A stretch of 64,000 nucleotides of DNA from JAFDWR01 sp038216655 (lineage in GTDB: Bacteria > Armatimonadota > Fimbriimonadia > Fimbriimonadales > Fimbriimonadaceae): the NCBI GenBank assembly GCA_038216655.1, contig JBBQPZ010000002.1, positions 124,001 through 188,000 of the forward strand, written 5' to 3'. The notes under the pieces are model-generated. The model saw only the letters and a list, made by a program, of their open reading frames with translations, ran no database searches and was not told the DNA's origin. Shown here piece by piece: positions 41,459 to 50,246 of this stretch. Made by a program: the position numbers and the translations under genes. The stretch's first letter is position 1. Every line of letters starts with the position of its first letter.

Positions 41459-43798
41459 CTACTTGCCGGCCGGCACGAGCTTGACTTTGAGCGCTGCGTA
41501 CCCGTCGATCTGGAAATGCTCGACGCGGATGCGGTGCTTGGATCCGTCGAGTTTTAGATCTGCCGAATAACCAGTCGGGCCTTGGTACTTCCAGGCATCC
41601 GCGATGACTTCGAGGCCATCCACCCAGACTCGCGCTCCATCGTCGGTTGTCATTTCGACTCGGTAGCTTCCCGCCGGTACGGTGAAGGTTCCTTCGGCCA
41701 AAGTTGCATAGTGGTCGTTCGGCAAGCCGGTCGTGAAGGACGGGCCCGAGTAGTCAAGTTCGGTGACGTTGGCTTCTTTGATTGGCTTGGTCTTGAAGAC
41801 TTGAGCGATGTTCTTCGGGTTGGCGTGCACTTCGGCGGGGTTCTCGGATTCGGTCCACTTGAAGAACTGGACGTGCCAGTCGATGGCCGCGTTGAACTTG
41901 TGGAAGCCGAAGGCGACCGACTTACCGGCGGGGGTTACGATGCCGCGATAGTCGGTGGTCGCTCCGCCTTTGTATTCGAGCTCGATGTCGATCGAACCCG
42001 CGCCCGTGGAAGAAGGCGTGATCTCGACGAAGCCGGGGACCGAACCGCTCGACTCGCTTAACGTCGCGCCCTTGACGGTGGTCGCGCGCCATGTGCCACG
42101 CGGCCCCCAAATCTCGTATCGCTTGGACTTCGCGCCCTCAACCGGCACGAGGACCGGGTGACGGAAATCGTACGGCCCCCACTCGTCGACAACGATGTAT
42201 CGGCGACCACGCAGAGCGTCCTTCTTGAGGAACGGATCCATTCCGCCCTTGAGCGGTTGCGGGGCAAGGGCCTCGATCTCCTTGCGTCGGGGGTCTCCGC
42301 TGGCGTAGGGGTCCCAGGTGACGTCAAAACGATTTATGTAGGCCTGGCGATCGGGGTCGAGCCCGAGCACGGGGTTGCCGCTGGGCTGCATGGTGGACGG
42401 CGTCGGTTTGCTGCCCGCGTCGATGACGACGGTGTTGGTCACCCCGTACTTCGTCTTCACATCGTCGCGATCGGTCGTGAGCCGGTTACCTTCGAGCCTG
42501 AAGTTCGGATTCGGTTCATCCTCGCGGGCGAGGTTGCCGAATCTCTCGATGCGATTCTTGGTGATCGTGACGTCGGTGGTGGCGCGGATCTTGAAGACTG
42601 TGCCCGGGATGTTGCCGAAGTAGTTGTCCTCGATTCGGTAGCCGTGGCTCTTGGTGTCGCGATGCTTGGGGTAGCCCCAGTTTGGGTCTTGCGACTTGTT
42701 CTGCCAGAGGTCGATCCCATCGTTGTCGCGCCAGAACGTGTTCTGGGTGATCGCGTTGTTCTGGCCGTGCTCGATGGCGATGGCTTCGGCGTTCAGGCCG
42801 AAGGCGTTGCCCTGGATCTTGGTGTCGAAGGAATAGCCGCCCCAGACGCCGTGCCAGCACTCGAGCACCTTGTTGTTCAAGAAGAAGTTGCGGCTGAAAG
42901 TGGCTTCAATTCCGTTGGTAGGGGCGTGGCTGAAGTCGTTGCCGTAGACGAGGTTGTCATTGCAGCCGCCGACGCCGTTGTCCATGGTCGATTGCCCGGC
43001 CCAAAGGAAGAAGCCGTCCCCGCCATGGGTGACCGAGTTGTAGGCGAAGGTGTTGCGGTTGGACTGCTCGTAGATGAGGATGCCTGCGGAGTCCTGGCCG
43101 CGGTTGTAGACGCCGTGGGAGTAGCCGCGCACGCACCAGTCGATCTTGTTGTGCATGACCCGGTTGTCGCTGGAGCGGTACATGCCGATGCCGAGGGCGG
43201 AGAGGAACGAGAAGTCGTTGTTCCACACGAGCCCCTTCGTGCACTCGGTGAGCATTAGTCCGTTTTCGCCTCCGGTCACCTTCACGTTCTTGACTTCAAA
43301 GTTATCGCAGCCGGTGAGGTAGATGGCACCGGCATAGGCAGGGATGCCCTCGTCGGGACGGCCGTGCAGCCACTCGTCATGGTCGTTCTTGTGATAGAAC
43401 ATCCAGTCCGCCCCGTCTTCCTTCTCTGGGGTGGACTTGAGGTGCTGCTTCCAGTTGTAGGAAAAGTCGCAATCTTGAACCTTAAGACCTGTCGTTTTTC
43501 GTGCGAGGACGGCAATGTGATAGCCGCGCACTTTGGCGTGCTTTATCGTGACGTTGTTGCCTTCAACCTGAATCGCGAGCCCCTTGCGCTGGTCGGGATC
43601 GGTGTCATCGGGAGTGCCGCGGAGGACACGGTTGCCGAAGTCAACGGTGAGGTTGTTCCCTCGGATGACGATCGCGGCATGGTCAACGTCGGCGCTGGGG
43701 AGCGTTAACGGCGGGGGCGCGAAGTTGCCCGAGTGGGTGATGACGATCGGGGCGTTCTGGCCGAGGAATCCCAGGGCGATCGCGGAGATGAGGCACAT
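41459..43798 (-). CDS. Exported right-handed beta-helix protein with PA14-like C-terminus
   Basis: 779 aa from ATG 43798 (GTG 43813 is an alternative). A signal peptide (MCLISAIALGFLG) is followed by beta-helix repeats to about residue 460 (NNLTVDFGNRVLRG, NVTIKHAKVRGYHIAVL, NRVMHNKIDWCVRGYSHGVYN, NAITQNTFWRDNDGIDLW). This is the parallel beta-helix fold of polysaccharide lyases and NosD-like proteins. A beta-sandwich region and a PA14-like module near 680-779 (YRVEMTTDDGARVWVDGLEVIADAWKYQGP) end the protein. PA14 modules often bind carbohydrate. A polysaccharide-active role is likely but not proven. It converges with the lipoprotein pair, 1 bp apart. Confidence 0.85.
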   Translation of the reverse strand: MCLISAIALGFLGQNAPIVITHSGNFAPPPLTLPSADVDHAAIVIRGNNLTVDFGNRVLRGTPDDTDPDQRKGLAIQVEGNNVTIKHAKVRGYHIAVLARKTTGLKVQDCDFSYNWKQHLKSTPEKEDGADWMFYHKNDHDEWLHGRPDEGIPAYAGAIYLTGCDNFEVKNVKVTGGENGLMLTECTKGLVWNNDFSFLSALGIGMYRSSDNRVMHNKIDWCVRGYSHGVYNRGQDSAGILIYEQSNRNTFAYNSVTHGGDGFFLWAGQSTMDNGVGGCNDNLVYGNDFSHAPTNGIEATFSRNFFLNNKVLECWHGVWGGYSFDTKIQGNAFGLNAEAIAIEHGQNNAITQNTFWRDNDGIDLWQNKSQDPNWGYPKHRDTKSHGYRIEDNYFGNIPGTVFKIRATTDVTITKNRIERFGNLAREDEPNPNFRLEGNRLTTDRDDVKTKYGVTNTVVIDAGSKPTPSTMQPSGNPVLGLDPDRQAYINRFDVTWDPYASGDPRRKEIEALAPQPLKGGMDPFLKKDALRGRRYIVVDEWGPYDFRHPVLVPVEGAKSKRYEIWGPRGTWRATTVKGATLSESSGSVPGFVEITPSSTGAGSIDIELEYKGGATTDYRGIVTPAGKSVAFGFHKFNAAIDWHVQFFKWTESENPAEVHANPKNIAQVFKTKPIKEANVTELDYSGPSFTTGLPNDHYATLAEGTFTVPAGSYRVEMTTDDGARVWVDGLEVIADAWKYQGPTGYSADLKLDGSKHRIRVEHFQIDGYAALKVKLVPAGK

Positions 43799-43881
43799 GA
43801 ATTTAGTGTGCACTCAAATGGCGTCGGATGCCGAGCCCGAGTTCTCTAACGTTGGCTTGCGGTACCGATCCAGAGTGGGAC

Positions 43882-44271
43882 ATGAAGAGTATTTGCTTCC
43901 TCCTCGCCATCTTCGCCGTTGCCTTGTCGATGATTTCCTGCGGGGGTTCAGGCACCGACGCGCCCAGTCCCTTCCAAGGCTCCTTCAGTGGCAACTGGAT
44001 ATCTGACGGTCCGGACGTGGGTACGGCGCAGATCGTCGTTAGCCCGGGCGGTCACTTTGGCGGCTCGGAGACCGACACGACGATAAGCCTGCAGGGCGCG
44101 GTGTCGGGGCACATTACCAATCAGGGCACCTTCACCGGGACGATCACGCCGACGGGAGGAAGCGCCATTTCAGCGACGGGCACTTTCAACATTTCTGGCG
44201 ACAGCAACACGCTTTCAGGCTCTGTTCTGAGTAATGGCGTGACCTATACGTACACCCTGTCGCGGGTTTAG
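43882..44271 (+). CDS. Small lipoprotein, unknown
   Basis: 129 aa from ATG 43882. The signal peptide ends in the lipobox SMISC. The mature part is a Thr/Ser/Gly-rich beta domain (GTAQIVVSPGGHFGGSETDTTISLQGAVSGHITNQGTFTGTITP) like small lipocalin-type exported domains. Similar in style to the lipoprotein at 13821. A terminator follows. Confidence 0.75.
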   Translation: MKSICFLLAIFAVALSMISCGGSGTDAPSPFQGSFSGNWISDGPDVGTAQIVVSPGGHFGGSETDTTISLQGAVSGHITNQGTFTGTITPTGGSAISATGTFNISGDSNTLSGSVLSNGVTYTYTLSRV

Positions 44272-44281
44272 GATCTCGTTC

Positions 44282-44313
44282 AGGGGCGTCTCAGGATTTG
44301 AGGTGCCCCTTTT
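44282..44313 (+). terminator. Terminator after lipoprotein gene
   Basis: AGGGGCGTCTCA pairs with TGAGGTGCCCCT (two G-T wobbles), then TTTT. Starts about 10 bp after the stop codon. Confidence 0.75.
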
Positions 44314-44506
44314 GCGGTCCGGTGTCCTGCGTTCTCGAGATCGTTAGCCTCGCGGACGCTGGCCCCGGGCATACCCAGAGACGTGATGGTGGCGACGTTT
44401 CCTCGGGTGGTGTCCTAAGGATACGAATTTGTTCGGGCATGGGGGATGCGAGGGGTTTGAACCATTTGTGATCGGCCAACGGTCCATAGACCATCCGTTC
44501 GCGCCT

Positions 44507-44523
44507 ACAATAATACGAGGCCT
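44507..44523 (+). promoter_or_regulatory. -10-like TACAAT box before FHA/zinc-ribbon gene
   Basis: TACAAT at 44507-44512 lies 11 nt before ATG 44524. Box and distance are the same as for the VWA gene at 2621, which shares its N-terminal repeats. Confidence 0.4.
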
Positions 44524-45429
44524 ATGATCGACCCCAACAAAACTCAGGCATTGAGCTCCGACCCGAATCGCACGATGCTGGGCTCGGCACCCGTATTCGA
44601 CGCGAACAAGACGATGATGGGGACGGCCCCCACGCTCAATGCGACCCAGATCATCAAGCCGACCCAGTGTCCGGTCTGCAAGACATTCAATCCCGCTGGC
44701 GTGATGTTCTGCGTCGACTGCGGTTTGATTTTTGACCGAGCGCTCCCAGCCGACGCATTTGGCGCTCCGGCGGTGCAAGTCCCGCAACTGATCGAGCAGT
44801 CGGGCCGCGAGCATCCGCTTCGTCCGGGAACGAACGTGATCGGTCGTGAGGGCGATATTTCGATTTCCGACGGTCGCGTCTCGCGTCGGCATGCGCAAAT
44901 CACGAGCACCGATTGCGCTTTGGCCCTGGAGGATTTGGGAAGCACGAACGGTACGTCCGTCGAAGGAACCAAACTCGCCGCGGGCGAGAAGCGGGCGCTA
45001 TCGGGTGGCGAGAAGCTCTCCTTCGGTGGCGTCGAGCTTCGTCTCGCGATGCCGGGAGATAAGGGAGCCAATGCCACCGCGGTGGTTTCCTCGAACAAAA
45101 CGGCGGCGATTTCCGCTCCGCCACAGGTGGAGCGCCCGGCGGCGACCCTGGTTGGCGAAGGACGCGAGATCCCTTTGAAGAAGGGGACCAACACGTTTGG
45201 ACGGAAAGCCGAGAACGACGTTCAGATTCCTGACGCTTACGTGAGCGGTCGTCACGGGGTGATCGAGATCGCCGACGACGGGGTTTATCTCACCGACGTG
45301 GGCAGTTCCAACGGGACAATGCTCAACGACGCGAAGCTCTCGCCGAACATGCGAACGGCGATTACACCCGAAGACGTGATTCGGCTAGGGAGCCTGGAGT
45401 TCCAGGTTCGTTTGAACGTTCCGGCTTAG
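44524..45429 (+). CDS. Zinc-ribbon protein with two FHA domains and Thr repeats
   Basis: 301 aa. Residues 1-45 carry MIDPNKTQAL, SDPNRTML and FDANKTMMGTA, the same D-P/A-N-K/R-T units as in the VWA protein at 2621. A zinc ribbon follows (CPVCKTFNPAGVMFCVDCG, about 50-68). FHA domain 1 is at about 90-180 (VIGREGDISISDGRVSRRHAQI, LGSTNGTSVEG) and FHA domain 2 at about 205-300 (TFGRKAENDVQIPDAYVSGRHGVIEI, VGSSNGTMLND). Both FHA domains keep the Arg, Ser and Asn contacts. No membrane segment. The plan, Thr tail plus FHA, resembles GarA/OdhI, where a phosphorylated N-terminal Thr is bound by the protein's own FHA domain; the parallel is inference. Confidence 0.9.
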   Translation: MIDPNKTQALSSDPNRTMLGSAPVFDANKTMMGTAPTLNATQIIKPTQCPVCKTFNPAGVMFCVDCGLIFDRALPADAFGAPAVQVPQLIEQSGREHPLRPGTNVIGREGDISISDGRVSRRHAQITSTDCALALEDLGSTNGTSVEGTKLAAGEKRALSGGEKLSFGGVELRLAMPGDKGANATAVVSSNKTAAISAPPQVERPAATLVGEGREIPLKKGTNTFGRKAENDVQIPDAYVSGRHGVIEIADDGVYLTDVGSSNGTMLNDAKLSPNMRTAITPEDVIRLGSLEFQVRLNVPA

Positions 45430-45476
45430 CCTCCCTTAGAATGGGCCCTATAAGGCGTATTGGACTTATGGAGACA

Positions 45477-45893
45477 CTACTTGAGTGTGAAGAGCACGCC
45501 GGTGACGATGAGCGTCGCTCCGATGCCGAGGTTCCAGGTGACCTTTTCCTTGAGGAGGACGATGCCGAGGACCATGGCGAGGACGAAGCTGAGCTTATCG
45601 ATGGGGGCGACGCGGGAGACGGGGCCAAGCTGTAAGGCGCGGAAGTAGCAGAGCCAGGAGAGGCCGGTGGCCACGCCAGAAGTGGCGAGGAATATCCAGT
45701 TTCGGGTGGAAAGGGCTTCGAGCTTGGTTTGCTTGGTCAGAAAGACAAGGCCGATCGCGAACACCAAGACGCAGGCGACGCGAACCGCGAGCGCGAGGTT
45801 TGAGGGCACGTTCTCGACGCCTTTCTTCGCCAAGATCGCGGTAACCGCTGCGAAGCCCGCCGACATCAGCGCCCAGATCCGGTAATCGTCCAT
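45477..45893 (-). CDS. Small EamA-family (DMT) transporter
   Basis: 138 aa from ATG 45893; a TTG at 45902 adds three residues. Five hydrophobic helices, one EamA half-unit, with WALMSAGFAAVTAILAKKGVE at the start and the glycine/charge pattern PIDKLSFVLAMVLGIVLLKEKVT near the end. Single-domain EamA proteins act as dimers; substrate unknown. It stands alone, 47 bp from the convergent FHA gene. Confidence 0.88.
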   Translation of the reverse strand: MDDYRIWALMSAGFAAVTAILAKKGVENVPSNLALAVRVACVLVFAIGLVFLTKQTKLEALSTRNWIFLATSGVATGLSWLCYFRALQLGPVSRVAPIDKLSFVLAMVLGIVLLKEKVTWNLGIGATLIVTGVLFTLK

Positions 45894-45995
45894 ACCGTCC
45901 AATATGGCGCATCTGGGGTAAGGGGGTAAGGGGGTGTGGGGCGTATGCGCGCGATCACCCGAATCGCTCGCCTTACCGCCTTACCCTTTACCCGT

Positions 45996-47273
45996 TCAAG
46001 CCAGCCGATCCGAACCTACGTAGGACCGAAGCACTTCGGGGAGGAGCACGGTTCCGTCCGCCTGCTGATAGGTCTCGACGATCGCGCTGAAAAGGCGCGG
46101 GGTGGCGAGGCCGCTGCCGTTGAGGGTGTGGACAAACTCCGGTTTCTCGCCCGGAGCCCGTCGGAAGCGGATGTTCGCGCGGCGCGCCTGGAAGTCGCCG
46201 AAGTTGGAGCAGCTTGATATCTCCAAATACATGCCGACGCCCGGGGACCAGACTTCGAGGTCGTAGCACTTCGCGTTGTTGGCGCTCATGTCACCGGTGC
46301 AGAGAAGCACCACGCGGTAGTGCAGGCCCAGAGCTTGAAGGACGCTTTCGGCGTCCGCGGTGAGGGATTCCAACTCGTCGTAGCTCTCTTCTGGGCGGGC
46401 GTACTTGACCATCTCGACCTTGTCGAACTGGTGCATACGCAGGAGGCCTCGGGTGTCCTTGCCGGCAGCGCCCGCTTCCTTGCGGAAGCAACCCGAGTAA
46501 GCCGCCATCTTCATCGGGACCTGATCGGCGTCGAGAATCTCGTCGCGGTAGAGGTTCGTGACGGGGACTTCAGCGGTGGGGATCAGATAGAGTCCCTCTT
46601 CCGCCTTGTAGAGGTCTTCCTCGAATTTTGGCAGTTGGGCCGTACCGAGCAGCGAGGCAGAGTTCACCAGAAAGGGCGGATAGATCTCCCGGTAGCCATT
46701 GCGCAGGGTCTGGTGGTCGATCATCCAGTTGAAAAGGGATCGTTGCAGGCGTGCGCCCTGACCGGTGTACACGGCGAATCCGCTTCCGGAGATCTTGGCT
46801 CCACGCTCCAGGTCAAGCAGGCCGAGTCGCTTGGCGATATCCCAGTGGGCTTCGGGTTGGAAGGCAAATTCCGGTTTGGCTCCCCAGGCCCGTACGACGA
46901 CGTTGTCATCGGCGGTACGGCCGTCGGGCACCGAGTCGTGGGGCAGGTTGGGGAATTCGAGTTCGATCTCGCGGAGGCGGGCGTCGATCTCTCGCTCTTC
47001 CACTTCGCCCTCCGCGATGCCGTCCTTGAGGTCCTTCGCTTGGGTCTTGGCGGATTCGGCTTCTTCCTTTTTGCCTTGGGCCATGAGGGCACCGATGGAC
47101 TTGGCGGCTTGGTTCATGGCCGCGCGCTTCTCGTCAAGGGCGGTTCGGAGGGTGCCAAAGCGTTGGTACTTCTCGGTCCATTCAGACACGAGCGACGACA
47201 CGTCAATCCCCTTTCGGCGAGCCCCGGCGACGACAGCCTCGGGCTGAGTTCGAAGGAATTGGCGGTCCAGCAT
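45996..47273 (-). CDS. serS: Seryl-tRNA synthetase
   Basis: 425 aa, full length. It charges tRNA-Ser, including the tRNA at 8851. The N-terminal antiparallel coiled coil (about 30-105) that grips the long variable arm is present. Class II motif 2 reads GCFRKEAGAAGKDTRGLLRMHQFDKVEMV and motif 3 ends in GSGLATPRLFSAIVE. The serine-site segment ISSCSNFGDFQARRANIRFR is intact. TAAAAC lies 6 nt before the ATG. Confidence 0.98.
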   Translation of the reverse strand: MLDRQFLRTQPEAVVAGARRKGIDVSSLVSEWTEKYQRFGTLRTALDEKRAAMNQAAKSIGALMAQGKKEEAESAKTQAKDLKDGIAEGEVEEREIDARLREIELEFPNLPHDSVPDGRTADDNVVVRAWGAKPEFAFQPEAHWDIAKRLGLLDLERGAKISGSGFAVYTGQGARLQRSLFNWMIDHQTLRNGYREIYPPFLVNSASLLGTAQLPKFEEDLYKAEEGLYLIPTAEVPVTNLYRDEILDADQVPMKMAAYSGCFRKEAGAAGKDTRGLLRMHQFDKVEMVKYARPEESYDELESLTADAESVLQALGLHYRVVLLCTGDMSANNAKCYDLEVWSPGVGMYLEISSCSNFGDFQARRANIRFRRAPGEKPEFVHTLNGSGLATPRLFSAIVETYQQADGTVLLPEVLRSYVGSDRLA

Positions 47274-47313
47274 CTTCCCGTTTTACCCGGCGAGGGGCGG
47301 CGACGAGGACGTC

Positions 47314-47324
47314 TTTAGGTTCAA
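47314..47324. repeat. TTTAGGTTCAA motif copy
   Basis: TTTAGGTTCAAGAATCTGCA here is nearly the same as the left arm of the 10258 palindrome (TTTAGGTTCAAATCTGCA). It lies between the divergent serS and SLH porin genes, in a 358-bp gap that otherwise holds the porin promoter and leader. Confidence 0.6.
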
Positions 47325-47426
47325 GAATCTGCAGGGGTGGGGCAAGAATTACGTAGAAAGTCGCAATTACCGGTGCGTTTCGGCGCACGAATCGTCATAA
47401 TTTCAGTGGAGAGTGTCCTCTAGGCC

Positions 47427-47455
47427 TTGCATTTATTGCAGGATAGCGGCATACT
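47427..47455 (+). promoter_or_regulatory. Probable promoter of the SLH porin gene
   Basis: TTGCAT (47427-47432), 17 bp, CATACT (47450-47455). The predicted transcript has a leader of about 170 nt. Long leaders are common for highly expressed outer-membrane genes. Confidence 0.45.
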
Positions 47456-47631
47456 CACCCTGATCGGGCTATGCCCGGTTACAAAAAGAGAAAGCAGGAT
47501 GCGTCGCCGAGCCAATTGTTGGGGTTCGGATCTCATAGGAAACTCAAGGAAGTTATGGGTTCCTGGCCTTGGATGAGCGGCGAGCGCCGTGACCTGTGCT
47601 CTCAAAAAACATAAGGAGCATCAACAGGAAA

Positions 47632-49716
47632 ATGACGCGCACATTCAAGTACGCACTTAGCGCCATCCTTGGCGCTGCGATTGCCGTCCCGGCTCTCGCG
47701 CAAGATCAGTTCCCTGACGTCCCGGCTAATCACTGGGCTTTCAAGGATCTTTCGGAACTCAAGACCGCGGGTCTTCTCGTCGGTTACCCCGACGGTCTCT
47801 TCCGCGGCGGTCGCCCGGCCAGCCGCTACGAGCTCGCCGTTGCGATCCACGCCGTGTGGGCCAACCTCAAGGCTCAGCAGGATGCGCTCAAGGGTCAGAT
47901 CGATGACCTCGCCAAGCGCATGGACAACGTCGCCACGAAGTCCGACCTGGATGCCCTGCGCAGCCAGATCGAAGCCCTTCAGACCGAAGTTGGCCGCATC
48001 AAGTCCGAAGACATCGCCAAGCTGAATCGTCTCATCGACGAGTTCAAGGGCGACCTCGCTCGTCTGGGCGCGGATGTCAACGGCATGAAGGCTGACCTTA
48101 AGGCCCTCGAGGGTCGCGTCATCAAGATCGAAGGTCGACTTCCGAACTTCGATGTTAGCGGCGACCTCAACGCCGTCGCTCTTGGCGGCTATTCCAGCAG
48201 CGACCGCAACGGTGTCACCGTTGATGATCGACCGACCGGCGTCGGGCGTGGCAGCTATGCTGGCACGACCGTTGGCGTCGATCGCGACCTGACGTTCCTC
48301 CACGAGGCTGCGTTCACGGTCGTCAGCCACAACGACAACCCGGATGCGCCTAAGTTCAAGGCTACGGGCGTTTTCGGCAACATGCTCGGCGGCGGCTTCA
48401 GCCGATCGCTGGCACCGGCTCCTTCGAGCCCGGTCTTCGGCGGCCCGTTCGGCAACCAGTCGGACGTGTTCACCGGTTCCGCCTTCTCCGAAGGCAGCGA
48501 GACGTTCTACTTCCAGGAGTTCAACGTTGCGTTCAAGACCAGCGTCGCGGGTCTGAAGTTCAACGCCCAGGTTGGTCGCGTTGGCTACCAGGTCTCCCCG
48601 TACATCTTCAAGCGCCAGGACACCACGCCGTACTTTGCGAACGAGCGATGGGATAACGGCGATTGGACGTTCGACGGTGGAATCCTTGGCTTCCAGTTTG
48701 GAAAGGCCAAGTTCGATGTGTTCGGTGGACGAACGTCCGCCCTGCGCGATTCGAGCGGCAACCAGTTCCAGGCTATGGGCACGGGCCGCGATGTCATTCC
48801 GTTCGTTCCGGGCGATCCTGATCGACCGCGCGGTTACAACGGTGGCTTCTCGGATACGGGCATCATGCTCCCGGTTGACCAGTTCCTCGGAACGAAGCTC
48901 TCGATGCCGCTTGGCGGATCGGGCGCGTTGAATCTGTCCTACATTTGGCTGGACAGCAACACGGTCATCAACACGGGTACGTCGATCGCTCCGAAGCTCG
49001 TTAATGGCACCGCCGTTTACGGTGGCGACATCACTTTCGACTTCCACGGTGTGAAGGTCGATGGTAGCTACGCTAAGAGCGACGAGCGCTACAACGGTCG
49101 CAACGTCAGTTCGACCGACGATGCCGCTTGGGCCGCCAACCTTACCTATGCTAAGGATAAGTGGGGCGTCAAGGGTGGTTATCGCCGCATCGAGCCGCTG
49201 TTCAGCGCGCCGGGCGACTGGGGCCGCATTGGCATCTGGTGGAACCCGACCGACATCAAGGGCTGGAACGCCAACCTTTGGTATGATCTGAACCCGAAGG
49301 TTCGCCTCAGCGCCTCCGGCGAGTGGTACACGGGAACGGACACCACCCGCTATGGCTTCACCGGTCTCAGCAATGACGACAAGGTGAGCCGCTACGTGGT
49401 CGGCCTCGAGTACAAGCTCGCGACCAACTACAACCTCGCCCTCGGATACGAGGACGTGGAGTGGAATCTGGCCAACCGCGCAGCGACCAACGTTAGCGAC
49501 GCGTTCACCGGCGGCAAGCCGCACGAGCGCTGGTACAACGTGGGCTTCGGCTTCGACCTGGGCAACCGGGCCAAGCTGAGCGTGCTCTGGCAGATCAGCG
49601 ACTACGACGGTAAGAACCTTGTTGGTTGGAACCCGTTTGGCAGCGGCTCTGATTCCGGCAACGGAACCAAGGCCACGGGCGGTCTCATCACCACCCAGCT
49701 GACCATCAAGTTCTAA
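47632..49716 (+). CDS. SLH-domain, coiled-coil, porin-like outer membrane protein
   Basis: 694 aa from ATG 47632, preceded by CAGGAAA. Signal peptide MTRTFKYALSAILGAAIAVPALA. A single SLH domain (about residues 25-80: FPDVPANHWAFKDLSELKTAGLLVGYPDGLFRGGRPASRYELAVAI) is followed by a coiled coil (about 85-175) and a long beta-rich region with alternating aromatic residues ending in TTQLTIKF, as expected for a beta-barrel. The same plan occurs in OmpM/Slp-type proteins of Negativicutes, Deinococcus-Thermus and cyanobacteria, where SLH binds the wall and the barrel sits in the outer membrane. It probably tethers outer membrane to peptidoglycan. A long-stem terminator follows. Confidence 0.9.
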   Translation: MTRTFKYALSAILGAAIAVPALAQDQFPDVPANHWAFKDLSELKTAGLLVGYPDGLFRGGRPASRYELAVAIHAVWANLKAQQDALKGQIDDLAKRMDNVATKSDLDALRSQIEALQTEVGRIKSEDIAKLNRLIDEFKGDLARLGADVNGMKADLKALEGRVIKIEGRLPNFDVSGDLNAVALGGYSSSDRNGVTVDDRPTGVGRGSYAGTTVGVDRDLTFLHEAAFTVVSHNDNPDAPKFKATGVFGNMLGGGFSRSLAPAPSSPVFGGPFGNQSDVFTGSAFSEGSETFYFQEFNVAFKTSVAGLKFNAQVGRVGYQVSPYIFKRQDTTPYFANERWDNGDWTFDGGILGFQFGKAKFDVFGGRTSALRDSSGNQFQAMGTGRDVIPFVPGDPDRPRGYNGGFSDTGIMLPVDQFLGTKLSMPLGGSGALNLSYIWLDSNTVINTGTSIAPKLVNGTAVYGGDITFDFHGVKVDGSYAKSDERYNGRNVSSTDDAAWAANLTYAKDKWGVKGGYRRIEPLFSAPGDWGRIGIWWNPTDIKGWNANLWYDLNPKVRLSASGEWYTGTDTTRYGFTGLSNDDKVSRYVVGLEYKLATNYNLALGYEDVEWNLANRAATNVSDAFTGGKPHERWYNVGFGFDLGNRAKLSVLWQISDYDGKNLVGWNPFGSGSDSGNGTKATGGLITTQLTIKF

Positions 49717-49740
49717 TAGCTTCGGCTAAAAGAAACTTAA

Positions 49741-49784
49741 CGAGCGCCTCGTCCCGGTTTCCGGGACGGGGCGCTCGCCATTTT
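49741..49784 (+). terminator. Strong terminator after the SLH porin gene
   Basis: CGAGCGCCTCGTCCCGG (49741-49757) pairs with CCGGGACGGGGCGCTCG (49761-49777), 16 of 17 positions, with a short T-rich tail CCATTTT. Confidence 0.92.
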
Positions 49785-49814
49785 AGGCGGCCATCTTGTA
49801 TCGTGAATGGGTCC

Positions 49815-50243
49815 ATGAAACATAAGAACAAGATCGCCATCGTCGTCGCCACGTCGCTGATTCTCACCGTCGGTGGGTTCACCCAAATCAAGCAGATCAT
49901 TAAGGTGCTTGGCGTGGGAGCCGCGGTCAAGCAGTTCGGGCCGCAGATCAACTCCGCGATCAACAAGCTCGCCCAGCAGAAGGACACGCCGCGCATGAGC
50001 ACCAAGGTCGTCCCAATTATCAGCGCCGGACTGGCGAGCCGACAAGCCATCGGTGCCGCCCAGGTGATGGGGCCCGAGGATCAGGTGAAGAAAGTTCAGG
50101 CGGTTGCCCAGTTGGAGCAGGACCTGCTCGGGCGGGAAGTGAAGATCCGCGCGATGATCCCCGTTGAAAGCACGGACGTCATCAAGAACATTCGGCGCGT
50201 CGAAGGGGTCGGGGTCAGCGGGATCGTGGACCTGAAGCTCTAG
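49815..50243 (+). CDS. Small exported protein, unknown
   Basis: 142 aa from ATG 49815; a GTG at 49803 is possible. An N-terminal signal-like helix (IAIVVATSLILTVGGF) is followed by a helical part (FGPQINSAINKLAQ) and a region with regular strands (VKKVQAVAQLEQDLLGREVKIRAMIPVESTDVIKNIRRVEGVGVSGIVDLKL). The final GVGVSGIVDLKL looks like a buried beta-strand. No named family recognised. It is close behind the SLH porin but separated by a terminator. Confidence 0.65.
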   Translation: MKHKNKIAIVVATSLILTVGGFTQIKQIIKVLGVGAAVKQFGPQINSAINKLAQQKDTPRMSTKVVPIISAGLASRQAIGAAQVMGPEDQVKKVQAVAQLEQDLLGREVKIRAMIPVESTDVIKNIRRVEGVGVSGIVDLKL

Positions 50244-50246
50244 AAC

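Noticed and set aside
46320..47318. 332-codon plus-strand open frame opposite serS
   Set aside because: serS on the minus strand has all class II synthetase motifs; the opposite frame has none.
47456..47631. Riboswitch in the SLH porin leader
   Set aside because: The GGGCTATGCCCGG hairpin suggested a ligand-binding leader, but no known riboswitch consensus could be matched by eye.
47602..49524. 640-codon minus-strand open frame opposite the SLH porin gene
   Set aside because: It is the antisense shadow of a strongly biased GC-rich gene; the translation is Arg/Val/Glu-rich low-complexity text without family motifs.
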